Source: JAXIHJ01 sp034189755 (GTDB taxonomy: Bacteria > Planctomycetota > Phycisphaerae > SM23-33). Taken from it: a DNA stretch of 24,927 nt. Shown here piece after piece: positions 16,040 to 23,200 of this stretch (position 1 is the first letter of the stretch; each line of letters starts with the position of its first letter). A program made the position numbers and the translations under genes. Under the pieces are notes generated by a model, which saw only the letters and a program-made list of their open reading frames with translations, was not told where the DNA came from and did no database searches. The stretch covers positions 1-24,927 of the forward strand of contig JAXIHJ010000086.1 of the NCBI GenBank assembly GCA_034189755.1. The letters are read 5' to 3'.

Positions 16040-16050
16040 CAAAGCGCTTT
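16040..16050. promoter_or_regulatory. LacI-type operator of the GH89-like gene
   Basis: CAAAGCGCTTT contains the perfect 10-bp palindrome AAAGCGCTTT (16041-16050), with the central CG typical of LacI/GalR operators. It is the same core as 16301-16312. It lies just after the predicted minus-strand start site (about 16055), where bound repressor would block transcription. Confidence 0.8.
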
Positions 16051-16061
16051 ACCGATATCGC

Positions 16062-16091
16062 TGATTAGAACATAATTCGACGGGCTGTCAA
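16062..16091 (-). promoter_or_regulatory. Promoter of the GH89-like gene
   Basis: On the minus strand a perfect TTGACA (16091-16086) is followed after 18 nt by TAATCA (16067-16062). The predicted start near 16055 is directly followed by the operator at 16041-16050. A leader of about 130 nt precedes the ATG at 15923. A second TTGACA at 16042-16037 overlaps the operator but has no -10 box. Confidence 0.6.
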
Positions 16092-16178
16092 CATGACGTC
16101 TTAAAAAAAAAGTGGCGTAACGACCATCGCCTCGATAATCCCTTTCGCCCCAGACGATCACAAACTGTGCCGTTTGTG

Positions 16179-16203
16179 TAATCGCTTTTTTAAAAAGCGA
16201 TTA
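16179..16203. repeat. 25-bp near-perfect palindrome in the divergent regulatory region
   Basis: TAATCGCTTTTT (16179-16190), one T and AAAAAGCGATTA (16192-16203) form 12 bp arms around one base. It lies between the two promoters, about 95 nt from the GH89-like -35 box and 65 nt from the lacI -35 box. The sequence differs from the AAAGCGCTTT operators because its centre is T/A, not CG. It could bind a second dimeric regulator or act as a structural element. Confidence 0.75.
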
Positions 16204-16267
16204 TAACAAAAACGCTCCCGGACAAGACGACTTGTTGGATTGTTCTGCGATACGTGTAATAATTTGC

Positions 16268-16296
16268 TTGACAGATATCCCGTCTCCGCTTAATAT
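16268..16296 (+). promoter_or_regulatory. Promoter of lacI and the genes behind it
   Basis: A perfect TTGACA (16268-16273) and TAATAT (16291-16296) are separated by the optimal 17 nt. The predicted start near 16303 falls inside the operator at 16301-16312. This is the strongest promoter match in the window. Confidence 0.85.
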
Positions 16297-16300
16297 ATGT

Positions 16301-16312
16301 CAAAGCGCTTTG
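16301..16312. promoter_or_regulatory. LacI-type operator at the lacI start site
   Basis: CAAAGCGCTTTG is a perfect 12-bp palindrome with a central CG. It covers the predicted transcription start of the lacI promoter. It shares an 11-bp core (CAAAGCGCTTT) with the operator at 16040-16050. The arrangement predicts autorepression plus control of the divergent hydrolase. Confidence 0.85.
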
Positions 16313-16355
16313 GCAGAGGTGTATGTCTGGCCTGGGGCGCGGAGCGAGAGAGCAA

Positions 16356-17375
16356 ATGGCTGTAGCCTTAAAAGATGTGGCGCAAAAGGCGGGTGTCAGC
16401 TTGGCCACTGCGTCCATGGCGATTCGGGGGCGCGGCAGGGTATCAAGCCAGACCTGTCTCAGGGTGAAAAAGGTAGCTGGAGAGCTGGGGTTCAGCCCCA
16501 GCGCCTCGGCCAGGGCCTTGGCCTCAGGACGCTCGGAAACTTTGGGCGTGGCCGTCCGCGATCTGTATTATCTTTCCGGGCCTTATATGGGATCGATCGT
16601 GGCGGGTATCGCCGAGGTCGCGGATACACACAATATGGGATTGTCCTTCGCACGCAGCATTCCAAAAGCCGACAGCGATCCCGAGTATGTACGGTTCGCC
16701 AAAGAAGGCCGGTTCGACGGCATGGTTCTTGTCGACCAGGCTGTGCAGGAACTGGAACTCTCAATACTCGCTGAGATGACTCTGCCGGTGGTGTTGGTGG
16801 ACAGAAAGGGGCCGGGCAGGATGTTCCCCGCGGTTCGTGTGGATTATCGCGCAGCCGTGCGGGAAGCCGTATCGCATCTCATTAGCCTGGGACATCAGCG
16901 GCTTGCGGTGATTACGCCGGATGTTGAGCTATTTGAGCTCCAGGAAAAAGTGGGAGGCTACAAAGAAGCCATGGAAGCCCACAATATCCCATTCGACCGA
17001 AACCTCATCAAAACGTATGTGGCCAACGACATGAGCATCGATGGGCTGAAAAGGTGTATTGAAGACCTGGAAGGTCTGCCTGCCCGTCCTACGGCGTACA
17101 TGAGCTTTCAAGATCACAGAGCCTCGACCATGTGCGAACTTCTCATGATGCGCGGCCTGCGCATTCCGAAAGATATCAGCGTGATTGGTTTTGACAGCGC
17201 CGGGCCGGGCTTTGTTAATCTCGTGGTGGACGCGATAAAAGTGCCATGCCACGAGATGGGCAGCCGGGCCTGCCAGTTGCTGCTGGACCTGATTAGAGGC
17301 AGGACGGCTACCAGGGAAACGGTCCTTGATGCAACGTTTGAACCGGCAAACAGTTGTGCACCGCCCGGAAGGTGA
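16356..17375 (+). CDS. LacI/GalR-family transcriptional regulator
   Basis: A dimeric sugar-responsive repressor of 339 residues. The N-terminal helix-turn-helix and hinge helix are clear: LKDVAQKAGVSLATASMAI, then SPSASARALASGRS. The periplasmic-binding-protein-like effector domain follows, with GVAVRDLYYLSGPYMGSIV, LGHQRLAVITPD and the C-terminal ISVIGFDSAGPGFV. The start taken is ATG 16356 (MAVALKDV), which sets the HTH at the normal distance. ATG 16323 is possible and would add 11 residues. The two AAAGCGCTTT operators in the promoter region make it the likely regulator of itself, of the downstream LamG/pseudopilin genes and of the divergent hydrolase. The effector is unknown, presumably a glycan fragment. 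Confidence 0.93.
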   Translation: MAVALKDVAQKAGVSLATASMAIRGRGRVSSQTCLRVKKVAGELGFSPSASARALASGRSETLGVAVRDLYYLSGPYMGSIVAGIAEVADTHNMGLSFARSIPKADSDPEYVRFAKEGRFDGMVLVDQAVQELELSILAEMTLPVVLVDRKGPGRMFPAVRVDYRAAVREAVSHLISLGHQRLAVITPDVELFELQEKVGGYKEAMEAHNIPFDRNLIKTYVANDMSIDGLKRCIEDLEGLPARPTAYMSFQDHRASTMCELLMMRGLRIPKDISVIGFDSAGPGFVNLVVDAIKVPCHEMGSRACQLLLDLIRGRTATRETVLDATFEPANSCAPPGR

Positions 17376-17402
17376 AAAAACAAAGGAAAGGAGACGGCGG
17401 AG

Positions 17403-17480
17403 ATGACAAAAGAAGCCTATCGGGCGGGCACGGTGCAGTTCGGCGTTTTTAGAGACGGTCTGCTTGTGGCAGAGTCATGA
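17403..17480 (+). CDS. 25-residue ORF after lacI, possible small protein or gene remnant
   Basis: ATG 17403 has a perfect AAAGGAG 9 nt upstream, and the frame stops at 17480, 28 nt after the lacI stop plus ribosome site. The product begins MTKEAYRAGTVQFGVFR and has no hydrophobic segment. The next gene's own AAGGAGG follows 13 nt after the stop. It could couple translation from lacI to the LamG gene, be a short functional peptide, or be the N-terminal remnant of a lost gene. No family is recognised. Confidence 0.4.
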   Translation: MTKEAYRAGTVQFGVFRDGLLVAES

Positions 17481-17508
17481 AAAATTCAGCCAGAAGGAGG
17501 TAGAAGAA

Positions 17509-18369
17509 ATGACGCAATGGAAGACAGCAAAGAAATGTGCAGTTTGTTGCATGGCGATTGTGGCGGGGCTGTCGGCAGCCAATGTCAACGCCGAGTCGAC
17601 TACGCAGTGGATGAGCGGCTACTACGGCCTGGAAAACGATGCCGGAACAGTGGGCGTATGGCATCTGGATGATTCCTTGATATGCAACACCACGGCCAAC
17701 AGCCCGGCATATGATTTTGACAGCCTGGTTAACAGTTCGTACGCGGCCGGCAAGTTCAACAACGGCGTAGACCTCACCGCAGCCGGCGTCAGCTATGCTT
17801 TGATGCAATCAGACGCCAGCCCGACTAATGACTATCTGGGCTGCCTGAGCGCCGAAGAAGTTACCATTGAGGCATGGTTCAATCCCGCCGTGATCGGGAG
17901 CGGGAACGAGTATAAAGTCGTCATTGACGCCTGGGCGAACGAAGGGTTGAAGATCGAGTTCGATGCGGGCGGGACCAAGCTTTGCGGGAATTTTTGGATC
18001 GCCGCCGATGGTGGTGACGTACAGGCTACGATAAACGGGGGCACCGCTTTGACCGAAAATCAATGGTACCACGTGGCGATGACTCGAGTGAATGCTACCG
18101 GTGAGATGAAGCTTTATCTCGACGGTGAGGTTGACGGCTCCTCGACTGCGCACGCCGGCAAAACTCTTGCTGCCGCTTCTGCCGGAGACTGGGGCTGGGC
18201 CATGCAGCTTGGTGTACACTCATGGGGCGCTAATTCAGTCGAGGGCAAAATCGATGAGGTGCGCCTGTCCCATGTGGCCCGGACATTTGAGGTGCCCGAG
18301 CCGGCTACGCTGGCATTGCTTGGCATAGGTGGTGCGATCGGCCTGCTGCGTCGCAGACGTATATCCTGA
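17509..18369 (+). CDS. LamG/concanavalin-like PEP-CTERM surface protein
   Basis: An exported protein of 286 residues with a signal peptide (KKCAVCCMAIVAGLSAANVNA) and one LamG-type jelly-roll domain of about 200 residues. Typical blocks are GVWHLDDS, VTIEAWFNP, ENQWYHVAMTR, GEMKLYLDGEVDGSS and GKIDEVRLSHVARTFE. The end is a textbook PEP-CTERM sorting signal: VPEPATLALLGIGGAIGLL followed by RRRR. It should therefore be handled by an exosortase encoded elsewhere and placed at the cell surface. LamG domains commonly bind carbohydrate, which suits the glycan-use context (inference). AAGGAGG stands 8 nt before the ATG at 17509. It is 133 bp behind lacI on the same strand, with only the 25-codon ORF between. 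Confidence 0.9.
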   Translation: MTQWKTAKKCAVCCMAIVAGLSAANVNAESTTQWMSGYYGLENDAGTVGVWHLDDSLICNTTANSPAYDFDSLVNSSYAAGKFNNGVDLTAAGVSYALMQSDASPTNDYLGCLSAEEVTIEAWFNPAVIGSGNEYKVVIDAWANEGLKIEFDAGGTKLCGNFWIAADGGDVQATINGGTALTENQWYHVAMTRVNATGEMKLYLDGEVDGSSTAHAGKTLAAASAGDWGWAMQLGVHSWGANSVEGKIDEVRLSHVARTFEVPEPATLALLGIGGAIGLLRRRRIS

Positions 18370-18397
18370 GCCCCGGCGCGCCGGGATCGAACGGCCG
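18365..18397 (-). repeat. Dispersed palindromic repeat, copy C, at a gene end
   Basis: CCTGAGCCCCGGCGCGCC, then GGGATCGAACGGCCG (18365-18397), matches the reverse complement of copy B at 29 of 33 positions. The palindrome CCCGGCGCGCCGGG is intact. Its left end overlaps the TGA stop codon (18367-18369) of the LamG gene. It could act as a hairpin at the mRNA end, though no T tract follows. Strand is given relative to copy B. Confidence 0.8.
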
Positions 18398-18515
18398 CCG
18401 AAGATAAAAGCAGCCGTGAAACTGAAGTTTTGTTTTATGGTATTACGCTTGAGGTGGGCGCGCCGCTGTTGTTGCGCCTATGGTGTGTTCTTATAGGATT
18501 TGCAAGGCTCTCTTC

Positions 18516-19211
18516 ATGACGGCAATATCGCCCTTTAGCCTAAAACATATGGAGATTCGACGCGAAAACGGTTTTACGCTGGTTGAGCTGCTCGTGGTCA
18601 TAACCATTATCTCGCTACTGGTCTCGGTTCTCATGCCGTCGCTGTCCGCCGCAAAGGAACAAGCCTACCGTGCGGTCTGCGCAAGTAACCTCAAGCAACT
18701 GGGCCTGGCCCTTCAGATGTATGCCTATGACCAAGACGGCTACCTGCCTTCTCCGGATGCACACATCTTGGGCCTAGGACACCACTGGGCATATCCGTTT
18801 GAAAGTTATTACTGGGGTTACTTAACGGCGTTTTACCCGGATTACATCCCCCTGAAGATACTGTACTGTCCGAGCAATGAAACGCCCATCCAGGTGAATT
18901 ATGACACGACCACTTTCTACTTCGGCTGCATCAATAGATTTCAGGAAAACCAGCAGATAATAGGCACCGACAAAATAGACGAGCCGACCTACTATTACAA
19001 CTCGGGCGAACTGGCCGAGCAGAATCCACTGCTGGCGGCGGATCTCCAGAGCGACATCGGGTACGCCTATGGCAGGTATCACATAAATCACAAGTTCAAG
19101 GGGGTCAATTGCGTCTTCGCCGGTGGAAACGTGGAGTGGTTTGCACTTTCCAAGCTGGTGACGTATGATCCGGGCGGCCAGCTAGGTAATTATTACGTCT
19201 GGTCGCCGTAG
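18516..19211 (+). CDS. Type II secretion pseudopilin-like protein 1
   Basis: A class III prepilin-like protein of about 231 residues. The cleavage/methylation motif is GFTLVELLVV, with the leader peptidase cut after G and Glu at +5. A hydrophobic helix (ITIISLLVSVLMPSLSAAK) follows. The body has CASNLKQLGLALQMYAYDQDGYLP, YCPSNE and a C-terminal NCVFAGGNVEWFA, as in the short planctomycete/lentisphaerote pseudopilin-like group (DUF1559-type, H-X9-DG-like ending, here with GG for DG). The start is uncertain: ATG 18516 has AAGG 8 nt upstream, ATG 18549 gives a standard 8-residue leader without a ribosome site, and ATG 18480 is a third option. It is paralogous to the next gene. The role is unknown; such genes cluster with glycan hydrolases. 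Confidence 0.85.
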   Translation: MTAISPFSLKHMEIRRENGFTLVELLVVITIISLLVSVLMPSLSAAKEQAYRAVCASNLKQLGLALQMYAYDQDGYLPSPDAHILGLGHHWAYPFESYYWGYLTAFYPDYIPLKILYCPSNETPIQVNYDTTTFYFGCINRFQENQQIIGTDKIDEPTYYYNSGELAEQNPLLAADLQSDIGYAYGRYHINHKFKGVNCVFAGGNVEWFALSKLVTYDPGGQLGNYYVWSP

Positions 19212-19360
19212 CGGACAAGATAGTCGTCTTCCCGCCTGGAAGGTAAAGGGCGCAAGGCACCATTTTACTTTGTGGAGAGATATAACTTCTGTTTAAGAAA
19301 GGAGAAGTGTCATGTGGAGCAAAATGCAGGAGAACCATGGCTGTTGGAAAGTGTAAGAAT

Positions 19361-19451
19361 CGACACGCCGGGCCGAGGGTGGCTTTGTGTAACCGGGCTG
19401 TGGCTTGGCAGGGAACGAGGCTCGGCCGGCTGGTGCGCGCCGGACGTGTTG
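19361..19451 (+). ncRNA. Candidate structured RNA element between the two pseudopilin genes
   Basis: CGACACG (19361-19367) plus CCGG (19368-19371) can pair with CCGG (19440-19443) and CGTGTTG (19445-19451). That gives 11 bp with one bulged A and one G-U pair. Directly inside, GGCCGAG (19371-19377) pairs with CTCGGCC (19421-19427). The element lies in the 280-bp gap ahead of the second pseudopilin gene, ending about 40 nt before its start. No known riboswitch class is recognised. The pairing was found by eye only. Two short ORFs with good ribosome sites (ATG 19312 and ATG 19337) overlap this gap. Confidence 0.3.
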
Positions 19452-19491
19452 ACTAACCGCCCTGCATCGATTACGAGAAGGTGGTTCTGCT

Positions 19492-20181
19492 ATGTGCAAT
19501 AAGAGCAAAGGATTTACCTTAATTGAACTGCTCGTCGTTATCGCCATCATTTCTTTGCTGGTATCGATCCTTCTACCGTCGCTAAGCCGCGCAAAGGAAC
19601 TGGCCAGGAGAGTTGTATGCGCAAGCAATCTCAAGCAACTGGGCCTGGCTTTAAACATCTACGCACAGGATTACCAAGACAATCTGCCAGATGTGAGCAA
19701 TCCAGCCTTTCAGCGGCCTTATCCATACTCTCTTTGGACCTGGGCCACAAATGAGACGTCTTTCTATCCCAAATATGTATCCGACGTTCATATTTTTTAC
19801 TGCCCCTCTGACCCGTACGTTACCTACTCAAAGCAGCATCCCGCATTTGACTACGGAAGCTACTGTTACTTTTCCGGCACCAATCGGGGCCTTCCTCTCC
19901 AGGTCGGAGCGCCTACGAAGATTGATGAACCGTCTATATATACTCTTGACGGTTTCACGAGTCTGGGAGTCGCGTCGCAGATCCCATTAATCATGCAGGA
20001 TAAGCTTTGCTCGGCGATATATGGAGCACAAGACCCGTTGGCTGCAAACCAGAATCATAACCTGGACGGTGGAAATTTCCTGTACCTCGACGGGTGCGTG
20101 GCCTGGTACCCAAGCGAACACAGCCTACTCGAAGAGTACGACCCGGGCGGCGGTTTTATCTGGGTTACGTTCATACCTTAG
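19492..20181 (+). CDS. Type II secretion pseudopilin-like protein 2
   Basis: A paralogue of the preceding pseudopilin gene, 229 residues long. The leader is short (MCNKSKG), cut before FTLIELLVV, and is followed by the helix IAIISLLVSILLPSLSRAK. The shared block CASNLKQLGLALNIYAQDYQDNLP is nearly identical at the DNA level to that of protein 1, so the pair arose by tandem duplication. The C-terminus HNLDGGNFLYLDGCVAWYP is a form of the H-X9-DG ending (here ten residues between H and DG). Four cysteines lie in the body (FYCPSD, YCYF). The start at 19492 has GAGAAGGTGG 7 nt upstream. It is the last gene of the presumed LacI-controlled plus-strand run. Exact function unknown. Confidence 0.87.
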   Translation: MCNKSKGFTLIELLVVIAIISLLVSILLPSLSRAKELARRVVCASNLKQLGLALNIYAQDYQDNLPDVSNPAFQRPYPYSLWTWATNETSFYPKYVSDVHIFYCPSDPYVTYSKQHPAFDYGSYCYFSGTNRGLPLQVGAPTKIDEPSIYTLDGFTSLGVASQIPLIMQDKLCSAIYGAQDPLAANQNHNLDGGNFLYLDGCVAWYPSEHSLLEEYDPGGGFIWVTFIP

Positions 20182-20254
20182 TAAACGGCCTTTGTTTCTG
20201 CCGTGAAATAAGTCCCGCTCCAAGCATTGCACAAACGCCGGGCCTGAAAATCGT

Positions 20255-20284
20255 TTGGGCTGGAGGTGCCTAGTTGCGTACAAT
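20255..20284 (+). promoter_or_regulatory. Promoter giving a probably leaderless oxidoreductase mRNA
   Basis: TACAAT (20279-20284) lies 18 nt after TTGGGC (20255-20260). It ends six bases before the ATG at 20291, so the predicted start site is the A of the start codon. No Shine-Dalgarno sequence is placed near the ATG; the GGAGG at 20262-20266 is too far away. Confidence 0.5.
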
Positions 20285-20290
20285 TGCTGC

Positions 20291-23200
20291 ATGATGAAGG
20301 TTGACCCGCGATATCTCACAGCCGACGGGCCGGAAATCTTCACCGGCAACGAGCTGCTTTTAAAAGGCGCCCTGGAAGCCGACGGCGGCGTGCACCTGCT
20401 GGGCGGTTATCCCGGCAGTCCCATTGCGGGCTTTTTCGACTCGATGGCCCTTGTCAAGGACCTGCTGAGCGAAAAGGGCATCCGCGCGGTGATGAACAGC
20501 AACGAGGCCCTGGCTGCGGCGATGCTCAACGGCAGCCAGACGCTGCCGGTCAGGGCCATGATCGTCGTCAAGTCGGTCGGCGTGCACGTAGCCGCCGACG
20601 CGCTTGCGCTGGCCAACCTGGCAGGTGCAAATCCGGACGGCGGCGCTATCGTCGTCTATGGCGACGACCCCTGGTCGGACTCCACCCAGGTGCCGGCCGA
20701 CAGCCGGTACATCTCCAAGCACCTGTTCATACCCGTCATCGAGCCTTCAAATCCGCAGGAGGTGAAGGACTTCGTAGACTGCTCATTCAAGCTTTCCAGG
20801 CGTTCGGGTCTGCTGGCGGGATACATCCTGACGACGAACCTCGCCGACGGCGGCGGGACGGTCGTCTGCCGGCCTAACCAGTACCCGGCCCTGAACACGC
20901 GCCAGCGGGTCGAGCTGGCAACCAAATCCATCGACTTCGACAAGCGCGTCCTGCTGCCGCCCCGGACCTGGTGGCAGGAGGAATCGTTCTCCACCCGCCA
21001 CGCCGAGGCCTGCCGAATCGCCCGTGAGCTGAAGCTCAACCGCATCGAGCATCCGCCCCGTGGCCGGAGGCCTGTTGGCTTCGTCACGAGCGGCCTGGCG
21101 TACGGCTACCTCACCCAGGCGCTTTGGGAGATGGGGCTGCTGGGCGAACTGCCGGTCCTCAAGCTCGGCATGAGCTACCCGATGGATGCGGAGCTTGTCC
21201 GCGAACTGGCCAATCAGTGCGAGCGGATTATCGTCGTCGAGGAGCGGCGTGGCTTTCTGGAAGAACAGATCGGCGAGGTGCTGCTAGCCGACCGCCAGCG
21301 TGGCCTAGCCTCCGGGCAGGTCGAGCTGTGGGGCAAGAAGTTCCCGGCCGGCCTGAAGGGTATTCCGGCTACGCGGGGGTTGCATCCGTCGGTTCTGATT
21401 TCGCGGCTGGCGCCGCTGCTGAAATCGGTCCGCGCCTCCGCCGTTACCGCCCCGGCCGACCTCGACGCCCTGGACCGTGAGGTCGAGACTATCCGCACCG
21501 CCAGCGAGCTTGAATTTGACGCACTGCCGGCCCGCCTGGCATCGTTCTGCCCGGGCTGCCCGCACCGCGATTCAGCCAACGTGTGCCTGGAGATCAAAAA
21601 GCAGTTCATGGACACCGACTACATGCGGCGCAGGCATAAGTCCAAGACGGTAGACCTGATGTTCCACGGCGACACCGGCTGCTACACCATGCTGATGTTT
21701 CCGCCTAACACGCCGCTGATGCACGATTATTCCGGCATGGGTCTCGGAGCCGGGACCGGCTCGGGAACCGACCCGTTCATCACTAATAAGGAAGTCGTCT
21801 TCATGGGCGACTCGACCTTCTTCCACTCCGGGCAGTTGGCTATCTCCCAGGCGGTCAAGTTCGGCCAGGACATTACCTTCATCCTCCTGAACAACGACAC
21901 TACAGCCATGACGGGCCATCAGCCCACACCCGGCGTGGATTACGACATCATCGGCAACCCGACGCCGCAGCAGGATATCGAAGACATCATAAACGGCATG
22001 ACCGGCGACAGCAACCTTACGGTCGTCCGGGCCGACCCGCAGCAGCGATCCAGGTACCGCGAGCTTCTGGAGAAAACGTTCCTTGCCGACGGCGTGAAGG
22101 TGATTATCGCCGAGAAGGAATGTGCAATAACGCGAATGCGCCGCAAGCGGCGCCAGGAGCGGGCCGTCATTCGCCGGCGAGGCTATCTGCCGACGCGGGA
22201 GCACATGAACATCAATCCCGAGATTTGCCGGTTTTGCCTGGCCTGCGCAGAGATGACGGGCTGCCCGGGCCTGAAGCACCGCCGGACCGATTACGGGCTG
22301 AAGATGGACACCGACATCACTTGGTGCGTCAGCGACGGCGCGTGCGAGCGCGTCGGTGCGTGCAGCGCGTTCGAACGCGTTACCATCAAGCGCAAGCGCC
22401 CGCCCCGCAGCCGGGTGCCCGAACTGGCCCTGGACGACATACCCGAGCCGAAAAAACGCTCTGTAGGCGACTTGTGGCGGTGCTGCCTGGTCGGCGTCGG
22501 AGGAATGGGTATCGGTGTGGCAACCAGCATTGTCGTCCGCGCCGGGCACAAGGAAGGCTACCCCGTTATCTTCGTGGACAAAAAAGGGCTGGCCATTCGT
22601 AACGGCGGCGTCATCAGCCAGGTCGTCTACAATGTCGCCTCCGAACCGATTACCGCGGTGATTCCGTACGGCAAGGCGGACCTGCTGATAGGCATCGACA
22701 TCCTCGAAGCGGCCCGTGCGATAGACCCGACCCAGCGAATGCGCATCGCCTCGAAGGACCACACCGCCGCGGTCATCAACACCGACAAGATCAACACCAT
22801 CTCCGGGCTGATGGGGCGGGACGACTTCGACGTCGAGCGGCTGGAAAGCACCGTCCGCCGGTACACCCGCCGGGACGAAACGCTCGCACGTGATATCTCG
22901 CGCATCTGTGAAAAGTACCTCGGCTCCAAGCTCTACGCGAACATCATGATGCTGGGTTTCGCGTTCCAGAAGGGCTTGATACCGGTTTCGATGCACTCGA
23001 TGGCATGGGCGATCAAGGACACCATTCATACCGATTTCCGCAAGAACCTCTACGCCTTCAACATGGGCCGCAAGCTCGTCGTCCAGCCTGATTTGTTCCA
23101 AGGTCCGCCGCAACGGACCGACTGGCGCGACGTGCTGGAGGAAAAATGCCGATGGACGATCCGCCGCTTCGGACGGCGCGGCCAAGCAAAGGCCGCCGGC

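Noticed and set aside
18457..18467. GGCGCGCC octamer near 18457 and another near 23884
   Set aside because: They share only the central octamer with the dispersed repeat, without the CCC/GGG and TCGAA flanks, and are not counted as copies.
20184..20208. Weak hairpin ACGGC / GCCGT after the second pseudopilin gene
   Set aside because: It is only a 5-bp stem with a 10-nt loop and no T tract, too weak to call a terminator.
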